From Symsagittifera roscoffensis (Eukaryota; Xenacoelomorpha; Acoela; Convolutidae): 64,000 bases of DNA. Below, in pieces: positions 22,358 to 34,800 of the stretch. Location: assembly GCF_963678635.1 (NCBI RefSeq), contig NC_087068.1, positions 53,096,213 through 53,160,212 of the forward strand, read 5' to 3'. The number at the start of each line of letters is the position of its first letter. The first letter of the stretch is position 1. The position numbers were made by a program, and so were the translations under genes. Under the pieces are notes generated by a model. The model made no database searches, was not told the origin of the DNA, and saw nothing but the letters and a program-made list of their open reading frames with translations.

Positions 22358-22899
22358 TTTGGCACAGTTTTGATTTGAAATCAGAAAAATTTGAAAACAA
22401 TTTAACTAGGAAATAATTGGTTGAATTTTTAAGTCAACAAGTACAATTTTTGAATATGTAGTGTAACACTATTTTTACAATGTCTTGCTACGCACGCAGA
22501 AAATGATGCTGGCATAAATGTAAACCAGTCGAATATATGTACACAAAAGGTAAAACGCACGTGTCAAATTATGGAATTAAAATCCACCAAAAAGATAGAC
22601 ATTTTTTTTATCAAACATTGTAGAATGATTGAATACAAGCAGCAAATGATTTAGCTCAAAACTAAAACCAGTTTTTTCTGGTATACTATAAATAAAAACT
22701 GCTTTGCAAATTACAAGCTTCTATCTCTACTATAAGTAAAAACTCTTTATTAAACAATAAAACCAGCATTATATTTTGAATAGCTGCTTCAGGTGTAATT
22801 ACACACAAACCACTGATGTTCTGTATTTAATACTCGCTTCTAGTTTAACCGTTAATATTATTGATAAGTAATAAAGAACCAGTGGTGAAATATCCAGAG
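22358..22899. promoter_or_regulatory. putative shared promoter region of TMEM107 and LRRC74
   Basis: 542 bp between divergent start codons. AT-rich. I see no convincing RFX X-box, so the regulatory role is inferred from position only. Confidence 0.35.
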
Positions 22900-25800
22900 A
22901 TGGGGGAGAGTACAGACTTGGTATCTAGGGACAAATCGGACTCTCAGGGACCCCCTAAGAGGACACCAAGTGTCACTGATAAAGTACAAACACGCAAGGT
23001 TAGTTTTCATTTGAACAAACGTTTCCCACCCCCTTGTAAAATCACACAAAGTATTTAAAATTATGCATAATTCTTTTTAAATTGTGCATATGCCAACTTG
23101 CACGTGAGAAATTTAAATTTTGTTCATTTGTCAACGCTGAAACGTTTAATTTGAAATAAAAACATCAAAGTAATTTTAAATAGGTTTTTATAAATCAAAT
23201 TTCAGAAAACATCTAAAGAAAGAAACTTGGAAAGCAGTCAAACAAAAAAATGAGATCTTGTTAACTATTTCCCCCCCCCCTTATTTTGATTTTCAGAAAA
23301 CCAACTTTGGCGGCCACATTTTCAATAGCTTAAAACAAATTTCAGAAAATATAAATAGTAAAAAATTTTTACATGGGTATTAGATAAATTGTGAGTAATG
23401 CAAATACGTACGCGCGAAAATGAAAACCCACTTAATTGTTGACATGTTTGAAATGCACATTTTATACAGAAATGGTTGTCAAAAATAATACATGCATAGG
23501 GGGGGGGAATAGTTAACAAGATTCAAAAAATGCTATGGATTCAAGGAATGACGCTCAGGGGTGCAAAAAACATTTCGATAAAAAGATAATAGTCGAATTT
23601 TGTATCTTCATTGATATCTTTTCCAAGCTCAAGCAAGCATCAATACATAAATCTTATTCAACAAGATAATTGCAGAGGATAATTTACTTTTTTTTACATG
23701 CTTTGACTTGATTTCCGGTACTCATATTCACATCCGTTTTAGTGGTAAACACTCGAAACAATCAAACTACTTATGTTTTGAATTCGCCAATCTTATAACC
23801 GCTTACTTGTCTAGACTGGTATCTTTTAATTTCGCCGGCACAGAAATGGCGCCAACAGGGTTCCAACTCACGGAAGATATAGAAAAAAAAGCAACTGAGG
23901 AGGGCAACATATGCAGAACCAGCACTGAATTCAGTGTCTACATGTAGCAAAACTCGACCTAGTTTAGAGTGGGTAGCGAGTTTAAGTGACATTGTTGAAC
24001 GACTATTCAGCTTCGCGGAAAACGTGTACGGTGATAATCGCAAAAATATTTTGCCGGTACATCTGGAATCTCAGAAGTTTTTGAGAACCAATCATGACTT
24101 TTGGGGTGTCTTTATGATTAATGATATCATCAATAAAAATCATTGATTTTTTTTTCAAGTTTAGAGCAGCTAATAATTTTTTTTTAAAGATTATTTAAGA
24201 TTATCAAGATTATCTAGATAATCTTTTTAAGTTTTGGAGTAATCGCTATATCTACCTAAAAACAATAACTAGATGAGATATTTTACACCCCTGATGTTGC
24301 TAGATTGTTAAAGATAAAAAATCATTCTCAACCTAGCTGAAGCTGACGATATCTTTGAACTCTGACTACGCTATTTTGGCTTTTTCACTTTTCTCACATT
24401 CGATTTCCAATTTTCAAAATTTAAACAGGCGAAGCTGAGTTTAGCACTATTCTGTATAATAAAATATGGCTCTTTTCCAGTTCCCCCCCCTTTGATTTTT
24501 TCTGAAATCCGCTACATGAAAATCGATTTAAAATGACTTTTGATGTCATAAACTCCATTAAAACGTGTCAGCGTGAACAATTTATGAAACAGCTATATTT
24601 TTAATTTTACGAGGGGGGTGGGAAACTGGAAAAGAGCCTAAAATATATCAAACTTGACTAAAAGAAAAAAACTCGCCATACTTACTTCCTATTTTTCATA
24701 CAATTTACAGTTTTTCAAGAAAAACAACAATAAATGAACTCTCTAAAACAAGTAAAGTTGATGCTCAGAAGCGAAGCTGCATTTCGCAAAAGCAAGCACA
24801 GTGCTGATTTAAATTAACCGGACAAAACGCATTAAACTTGAAATTTAAAACTCGTTTTTCTCAAATTGGGTGGAGTTTAGGTGAAAACTTATAAATAAAA
24901 AACTTGCTTAATATTTTAGCAGAATTAATATGGTGTAATTTGTTTTGCGAAATTCGGGTCTAAAATTTTACCCCAAAAATGGGTCATTTTGGCTTTTCTT
25001 AGTTAATCAGAAATTACGCCAAAAATAACAAGTCGATCACAGATACAATTATATCAAAGTGAGCCCCTTACGTAGCCCAACAAACTTTAAGAAGAGTATT
25101 TTCTCCAAAACGTTGTTTAAGTTAATTTATTTTTGTTTGATAGACAAAAAAATTCGCTTTTACTATATAAAATACCAACTTTTTATTTAAAAACAATTTT
25201 TAAACAATTTGCAATTTTTTTTGGAGAATATACCCTTCTTAAAGATTGTTGGGCTACGTAAGGGGCTCACTTTGATATAATTATATCTGTGATCGACTTG
25301 TTATTTTTGGCGTAATTTCTGATTAACTAAGAAAAGCCAAAATGACCCATTTTTGGGGTAAAATTTTAGACCCGAATTTCGCAAAACAAATTACACCATA
25401 TTAATTCTGCTAAAATTTTAAGCAAGTTTTGTCTTCATAATTTTTCACCTTAACTCAACCCAATTTGAGAAAAACGTGTTTTAAATTTCGAGTTTAACGC
25501 GTTTTGTCCGGTTAATTTAAATCAGCACTGTATTAATTTTGAAAAATAAATTCCATATACGAGAAACTGACGCTCTCAAAGAAACACTAGCCACTAATAA
25601 ATTGAAGAACACGTGTTTTCAAACTGTCAAAACTATGCGGCGTGCCTCCAAAGCACTTTTATTCGACAGTTGGTTTGGAAAAATCTATTTCGTAACATAA
25701 CACAATGCTCGCAAGCTGGCTCGTGTAAAAAGCTCATTCGACAAATTCTGCTAAGGATTTTTTGAATCAGTTAAAATCATACTTTCGGATACTTCAAGAA

Positions 25801-28800
25801 AAAAGTCTGAATTAATTGCTTCTCGTTTTTAAGAAAAAATCAAAACACAAAACAACTATTTTAAAAATTTTGTTACAAAACCTTACGTTCAAAGAAAAAA
25901 TTTCAAAGTTATTTGCACTTCTTTTTTGCATTCTAGAATGTGAGCAGACCCACCTCTAGTGGCCAAGAGCGAATCAGTCTCTCACGAGGAAGTCAGAAGA
26001 GCAAACAAAGTGACCCCACTGAAGGGGGAGATCAAAATGCCGGAGACCACACTGAACGTGGGGAGGGGTATAATGAAGAGGGGGAGTATGAGGGCGGAGA
26101 GGGAATGGGGGAGGGGGATAGGTCTTACAGTGGGGCACGTGACACGACTAGAGAAGAGGAAGCAGTGTTTGATCCCGACAAGGAATACGACACTGACCTT
26201 GAAATTGAAGGTCAGTTTGTGCAAATGTTATGTTCCGATATCTATATCTGTTTTTTTTGGCTTCAGAACCTGAAATAATATAAAAGTTTGCAGAAAACAG
26301 TAGATTTAAGATTTGATTAAGCGAGCGCAGATGGTCGCAACATAATCATTCAAACACTATTAAATTTCTGCATTCTGTTCAGCGAAGAAAAAAATTACAG
26401 AAAGTTTTGGATCTGAAAAAAATTCTGGATCTGAGACAACAATAAAATAGACCATATTTTCAAAAATTAAAACAAAAAGTGTCGTGAACTCGGCGAATAG
26501 TTTAAAATGCCCGTACCAGACTGCAACTTCCAGCGATTGTCAATATCAAAAAAAATAATTTAACCACCCAGAATATGCTGACTTGTCAATTTTCAGAGAG
26601 CAAAGAATCTTTCGACCGCAACTGGGAGGAGATCTACGTGGAGGCGTGCAAGAGGTACAATGTGGTGCCTGCCTCTTACTTCCAGAGGAACATGCGCAAA
26701 GAGAATCTGATCATGCGCCACCATGGACTGGGGGCCAAGGGGGCACAGGCTATTGCAGTCGCACTGGTGGTGAGCATTACTACTTGATGCAAGTTTGTTG
26801 GGCCCCTTTAGAAACTGATAGTTGGGTACCTAGAAAATGATAGTGGGCCCCCTAGAAAATGATATTTGGGTACCTAGAAAATGATTGTTGGAACCCCCTA
26901 GAAAATGATAGTTGGAACCCCCTAGAAAATTATATTTGGGTACCTAGAAAATGATAGTTGGAACCCCCTAGAAAATGATAGTTGGAACCCCCTAGAAAAT
27001 GATAGTTGGGTACCTAGAAAATGATAGTTAGTAGGGGTACCCACAAGAAAATGATAGTTGGGTACCTAGAAAATGATAGTTGTGACCCCCTAGAAAATGA
27101 TAGTTGGTACCAAGAAAATAATTGTTGGGACCCACTAGAAAATGCTAGCTGGTCACCCCTAGAAAAAGCAAGTATGAAATATGGGTCCCGCCATTTAAAT
27201 ACACATCTCAATGAAAATTGAAAAAAATTCCAAAACCTATTTCCGTAGACTCTAGGTTACTTAACTTTGTCTCAAGGTAACTTTCAATATTTTTAGGTAT
27301 CCAACTATCAAACTTGCAACCTTTACTTCATTATTAATTTATTAGCAAATTCTATCAATAAATAACCCTTTTTTTATTACTGAGTCCTCGTATTTAAAAA
27401 AAGTATTTTGAAAAGTTGACACTTCAGATAGATTGCTGTTTACGGAAAAAATAAAAAACAGTCGGAGAAATTTTGATGTTGCGGACGAGAGCGGTAAAAT
27501 AACATTAGATTCCATGGCGGTAAAGAGGAAAAATTGGCGAGTATTTAGACGAACACGAGTGTGGTGAAGCTGGACTTGAGTGACAACAACATTGAAGAGG
27601 GAGGCGCCCTCGCCATTGCAGAGATGCTGAAAGAGAACTTCTACATTGCTGAATTGGTCAGTCTCAGTTCCTACCTTCTAATGTCTGCTTCAAAGAAAAG
27701 TGCAAAACAAAAATTATAGCTCAAATTCACCGGCTTTGTGAAATCCATTCATAATCGCGGGGTGAAATACATGAAACTGTTTAAGGAAAAAAGAACACGA
27801 TAAAAATAGTTTTTTTTTCAAATACTTCAAAAGTGGTCGTAACAAAAAAACACAAAATTGTAGAAAAACGTTCATAATTGGTTTAATAAATTATATTACA
27901 TTAAATAATTATTATATTTCAGTGGTTGGCGGAAAATGCGCTAGGGTCGTAACAAAAAATACTAAGAATTGGAGAAAAAAACTTCGATGTTCCAGTTCTA
28001 AAAAAAAACAAGACTATGTTTCAGTCTCTGGCGGACAATGCGATAGGGGAAGCGGGCATGACAGCTGTGAGTGAGATCATGAGGAGCAACCCCAGCCTCA
28101 CCACAGTCTGTCTCTCCGGGTGCGAGTTGGACGACAGCATGGCACTCATCATCGGGGACGCCATAGAGGCAAGCTACAGTTGATGCGTGTCGCGTGTGAA
28201 TAAACCAGTCGAAGTTATATTGAAACCATAAACGAAGTCAGGGAGAAAGCAATATGTTTATTCAAATCAATTGGTCTCAAATATGCGAGAATGTACAAAA
28301 GGTGTTCCTCAAGGTTCAGTTTTGGGGCCATTTCTGTTCCTTTTATACATAAATGATATGCCGTCGGCCAGCAACGTTAAACTAACATTATTTGAAGATA
28401 ATACAACGGTAGTTGATGCTCAAAAATTTGCATCCAAAACGAAACTCCAGACAGAATTAAATAAAATATGTAATTGGTGCAATAATAACAAACTGCTCAT
28501 AAATCAAAAAAAGTGCAAAATAATGAAATTTGGACGAGATAACTTAAATGAAATATTTTCTTTTGGTAATAATGTACTCGCCGAGGTTTCTGATTTTAGG
28601 TATTTAGGAATTCAAATGGACAACAGACTCAAATTTGAAAGTCATATTAATTTTGTTTGTAGTAAATTAGCTAAATTTAACGGTTTACTATTCAAGGGTA
28701 GAAACTATTTCTCGAAAAATGTGCTGGTTAAATTTTATAACTGCTATGCAAAGCCACTCATTTCCTACGGTTTGATTGCATTTGGTGCAACATCAAAAAG

Positions 28801-31800
28801 CCTATTAGAAAAAATATTTGTGATGCAAAAACGTATTTTTAAAACTATTTGTTTCAAGAGAAAATTTGAGCATGCCTCATATATCCTACATTCGTTTGAG
28901 ATTGACACCGTTTTTGACTTATATTTCAGGCAAATATTCAAAGAAACTTTTAATCAACTTCGTGGAAAAACTCCCCATGAAACTTTTAATTTGGAATCTC
29001 TAAATAAATCGTCGGGTTACTCGGGCCTCGGCAAAAACTTTACCAAGCATGAAAACTAGAACACAAATAACGCAGCGTTCATGGAAAAATTTGTCTCTTA
29101 AATGTTATAATTTTTTGAAATCAAACGAGCTGATACCAGATAAACTAAACCAGTTAACTGAGCATCAACTAAATGGGTATTTCAAAAAATTGTTTTCATT
29201 GTTTCTTAAAGATAATGGAGATCTTCTAGATTTGTTTTTTTAAATCATCAAGACGGATATTATCTCGCAACTTCTGTCATAGGTTTTTTCAGGGTCATGC
29301 CTCGATAAGCTGCATAGCTTTTTGCATGATCCTTGGTGAGTTTGATTTGTACATGCGGTTATTGTTTACCTGTCTGTATAATATTACTCTCCTAAATAAA
29401 CTATTCATATTCAAGTCGAAAAATTGCACAATTTTTTCGACTGTAACTGCATAACTGTAATTTTTATCTAAATGCGTCTCAGTGTTCATATTTTAGGTGG
29501 TTTATACTTGGGCTTATACACCACAACCTGAAATAAAACAACGAATTTAGTACTTACCGTATTTAAGTGCCAATAGTGATTTTAACTTCAACGAGACTCC
29601 TTTGGTATCCTGAAACTGTGAAAAAACCATCCTTGACCATAGCTACTTCCCAGCTCTATGTTAATTGTCAGAAAATGTGAACGTGTAACAGTTAAGATAG
29701 ACGTAGATACTAGATCGGCAACTACAGCAGCAAAACCTGTAACTCTTTAACCATTTCCTACTACTACAAGACGGAGATATTCGTCAGTAGATGTAGATAC
29801 AAAATTTGGTTGGGGGGGGGGGGGGGGGGGGGGGGGTAGTTAACGCGATCTCAACACCTCAACACAACATGTCACTTTTTCTTTCAGAAGATGCAGAAAG
29901 TGGAGGTGTTGGACTTGAGTCACAACAAACTGGGGGACAAGTCTGCCGAGGCACTTAGCAAGGGTATCAGCGAGTCCATGTCTCTCCGCTCTCTCGATAT
30001 CAGTTGGAACAATTTCAGACCCAAAGGAATAGTCACCCTAGCCAAGGGAATCAAGGTAATGAGTTCGAATCATCAAGGAGCATTGGTGAAATGGCTAAGG
30101 TCACCGCCTTAAGTTAGAAGGTCGGTGGTTCGAGACCCACCACGTTCCATGATTGTTGCCTGCATGAATAGTCTTAATTTTTGCTTCAACTGTTTTAAAA
30201 ATCGATCACTTCTCAAAATAGACATCAAATCGACTTCACCGTCAAACACGGCCTTATAGACTTTAAAGACGAATTCAAAAATCTCAAGTTGAGTCAATTT
30301 TTGGCATACTCGGGTCTTTATTGTGTTCGAAAATCAATTTGATCGACTTGAAAAATGTCAATTTAAAACCGTATATTCGCACTATAATGACTATTTCTTC
30401 TCATTTCGATTCCTTCAATCAAAAAAATCACTCCTTCCTATCTCAGATGTCAACTGTTTAGCAAGCCTACTCAATGACAAAATGCAATCTATCCTGGAAT
30501 GGAATTGAGAACGAAGGAGCACTTGCACTTGCAGATGCGATCAAAACAACAGATATCTTGAAGGAGCTGGATATCTCCAATACTCGAATGAACACAGAGG
30601 CAGCAATTAACTTCGCCAAGGGACTGGCTGTCAACGAGACACTTCTGGTTCTCAGAGTAAGTCTAATTCACAAGCATGTTTCTGAATTATCTATAACTTC
30701 ATCATCATTAACATCATTTATGTTCTTTTATATACTCTGCCTTTTACTCAAGAGTGTTTAAGCTATACAGCTAGTTGTAATAATATTCATTGAAAAGCTG
30801 ACATTCCAGTTGTTTTCGAAATTAAGTGAGGTTATCAGTTCTTCGAAGAGTATCAGAGAACTTGAACTAAAAACTGACATTTTGTCAGGTTTCAGCCAAA
30901 ACTTGACAATTGCAAAAACCAAAACTATTTTGCGATATGAGTTTTAAGTCGCTGTGTCAATATTAAGGCTTACAAATTCATTGCAAGTTTTCATTTGTTA
31001 GTCAACTTGACTTTGTTAAAATGAGAATCGGAAAACAATGTAAAACAATTGCGAAATTAAGGCAATATGTACAAAGATTCCAGCTATTAGACAACTCCCG
31101 AATCAATGTTATTCCTATTTTTCGGTATGGAATTCTTATTTACGTAGGTTGCAGTTTCACTGTTTTGAATCTTATTTTCATTTTGCGAAAGAAAATATTA
31201 AAGATTTTTTTTAGAAAATGGAAAGACCACTGGCTGTATATGAGTATCATATCTACGAACTTTTGAATATTGCTCTCAAATCTGCAAACAAACTGCATTG
31301 TGAGTGTTTTTGAAGGAAATGCTTACTTTTCAAATTTCTAAGAAACTCACGAGATGTGCTGGTGCTAAGTTACTCTCGGAACCTTCTGGCAAACGGAAAA
31401 TTGAAAGATCATCGATACGCTATTGAGCTTGCAAATTGTACAACAATTTGAAAGCTAAATTTTCTGGCTGTAGAAATAGAAAAAGAAGTTCTTTATAGAA
31501 AATATCGCGTTTTAAATATAATTTCAAAAATTCCTATTTAATTCAAAATTGGAAACTGGTTAGATACATTTATGAGCAAGAAAAAAAAGTTTGTGAGAAT
31601 TTACACCCATATGGAAATTTGGATAATTGACGCTGGACAACCACCGAGGGTTAAGATTATGCTGAAATAAAATCAACTTCTAAATTCATTTGATATTCGA
31701 AAAATCACAGTTTTCAGAAATTTTTCGTGAGTTTCTCAATAAAAAATTTGAAAAATTTAGCGAGAAAATAAATCGAATTATATGATCTCATAAAAAAGAG

Positions 31801-34800
31801 CAGTGTAGGAGCAAGCGGCACATAAATGTGGACACCAGTTTTGCGCCAAGTTGTGAAAAACATTTTCTGTTCATTCAATTTACTTGTTGAGTTTATATCT
31901 AACAAATACAGCCGTTAGGCGCAGAGGCTTAGTGGATCCTATGATCTTGTTGTCTATCCTCTTCGCGTCTCAGATTCTGATGCTCTGATTGAATGTGTAT
32001 TTATGTTGGAGAAATAAATTCTTTCTTTTTTCTTTCTGTAACTTAATGATCATTCATGCTTGCTGACAGAAAAAATCTAAAATTTATTCAGGCTTGCTAT
32101 TGCGATGTGACATATGGCTATTCTTCAAAATGCGAATAAATAACGAGTTCATGTTTTTTTTCTATTCATTTAGATGGGCACAAATCCAATGGAGAGTGCG
32201 GGGTGCTACGGGGTCATTACACAGGTCATGTTGAATCCCAACTCAAAACTACAAGAGATATATTTCGACGTGAGTCAACTTCTAGTTTTTAAATTTAAAT
32301 CTTAATATTTCTCCAAACAAATACTAGTTAACAAGCATACATGAGCTATAGTAATCAAGGAAGATTTTTAAATATTTATTTCGAAATATGCTTTCAATTT
32401 TTGAAAGTAATTTGAAAGTAAAAGGATATCTAGTTGCTGTGCAAATAAAGAATGCTCTGACTACTACCATGATATTTTTTATTTAAAAAAATACAAAAAA
32501 AAGATAAAAACACATGGCCAACTGGCAGTTGAAAAAGAGTAATGAACGCAAGGAAACTGAAAAAAAACGGACTTTTTTGAAAAACCTTGAACTTTTGAAT
32601 TTCGGAAAAAATTTCTGTATAACTTTTATATCGCTGGAAAATCTGATAAATAATTTCCATTTTCGAATTTAGAAGTCGATCACGTTTTTCGGGATCTTTT
32701 CACTTTTGCTATTCGATAGTGGATTTTGCCTTCCTTTTAACAAGAAGAATGATGTAAACTAAATCAAAAGTCATACCGCGAAAAATCAAAATTGAGCGTG
32801 AAAAAATTTTAAGACTTTTTCTCGAAACAAAAGCAAAAAAAAATCACCATGACCTATATAATAGTACTCATTACGTTCATTACTTTTTTGTTATGAACGT
32901 AGTAAATATTCTTATTCTACTTTCAAACATTCTTTGTCCAAATATTTATGCTCTTTTTTTCTGGAAAGGGCGATTAAAGTAGGTGAACAAAAGGATTGAG
33001 TGGCGTTAACAGCCAAAATATCAAAAAATTGTAGTCGAATTAAATTTGAAGACCAGCCTCTAATAAATAACTCAGTCTCATTAGCCTAGAAAAGAAACGA
33101 AGCAATTCAGACCAAAATTGGCTTAAAAAGAGACCCTACGCCATAGTCGGATGGTCGTAATAAAAACCTTGATTTCAGGACATAATTGTGAATAAGGACT
33201 TTGACGAGCAGCTGGCTAAACTCCACGAGATTCATCCCAACATACAGGTGTTCCCTGCAGGCCACGAGGAGCAACGGAAGAAGAAAGTACCCGCCAAACT
33301 AGATCACCCCTGCGTTAAAGTAATTAGCGTATTTTTTATAAAACATGTTCTGAATTATCACAACATAACCAACAGATAGTTGGAAAAGTGTCAATGAACT
33401 CAGGTAAACCAGGAAAAAAAACGAAAAAAAAAATGGCCTTGCAGTTTTTTGAATTTCATGAACAAATTAAGTCCAAATCACTTTAAAAAAGTAAAAGCTG
33501 AGAGCAAAAAAGACACAAACTTTTTCCGGGAAACACAACAAGACATTACCTTCGGTCAATGACACTTAAAAAACTTTACGTGCTTTGTTTTATCCTCCAA
33601 TCAACGGAAGTAATGAAAAATCAGGCTGTTCTTTTTCGAACAATTTCAATGACTCTCCAGACTATAATCGAAGATAGGCATTAGGGCTGTCCAGTATTAA
33701 GCGCCTGGCTGATCGACTTAACAAAATATGTTTGACGGCATTTACTTTATTCATATTTTAGTCTTTCAGCGAACAGCTAGACTATTTCAGTTTCAAAAAA
33801 AAAACTTATTTTATTTTATCTTCTGTCTTTGAGTGTGCTGTGACAAGGTGTGCTATTTCAGGTGAAGAAGTTCTGCCATGAGAAAAATATAAACCTGCTG
33901 GAGTTGTTCCAACAGGTGGACAAGGAGGGAACTTTCACCATCAGCAAAGACGACTTCAGATCCACTATTCAGGTACACAAATGGTCCCTTATCTTACACT
34001 GCACTAGCAAGCCCTACTACAATAATCAATCGGCTCGCAAAAAATTAGTTGTTGTTCTGACCAAGCAATTCAAGCAATGAAGCATCGAACAACTTCAAGT
34101 TAAGCCAAGTAAATCGGTTTGAAAATCGAGCCATTCCACCGAAGAAATTGTGAAGTTAAAAAAGTATTTTAAGAACGATTCGGTTAACAAAAAATTCAAG
34201 TTTTCTTGAGCAAGCTGTTCCAGCTATCAAACTTTGAAATAGTTGAAGTTATTTTTTGGACCCCAAATGAATAGCAAAAACTTAAGAATTTTTCATGGAG
34301 TCATTCAACCGAACAAACTCAAACATTTAAAATTATTTCTTAGACCAAATCGTTTCGCAGAAATTCGAACTTTTATAAGCAAGCTATTCGAGCTATGATC
34401 ATTTAAAACGAAGCGAACCGGATGACAAAAAAAATGTAAAACTTTTTTGAAGGCATTCAGGCATTCAAGCGGTAAAACTTTGAAATAATTCAACTTATTT
34501 CCTAGATTGAACTGGTCCGCAGGAAGTCCGTTTTTCTATGCAAGTTATTTTGCAAAAATTTTAAAACATTTCAAAGCAATTTTATAGAGCGAATCAATCC
34601 GCAAATAATCAAACTTGGTTTAAGCAAGCTATTCAAGATATAAAACGTTGAAAATTTCAAGTTATTTCATGGCGTGAATCGGTTGACTAAAAATGTTTCT
34701 ATTAAACCTATTCAAGGGATGATTTCTTAGAGCGAACCCTTTTGCGGAAAAATGAGCTTTTCCTATGCAAACTACTTAAATACTGGAAGTTCGAAATATT

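Noticed and set aside
30079-30152. A functional tRNA gene
   Set aside because: Acceptor and D-stems nearly pair, but the T-stem is out of register and the anticodon loop lacks U33.
30444-30461. TATCTCAG at 30446 as the acceptor for LRRC74 exon 7
   Set aside because: It leaves a TAG in the LRR frame. The TTTAG ending at 30461 gives an open frame in phase with exon 6 and aligns with the LRR pattern.
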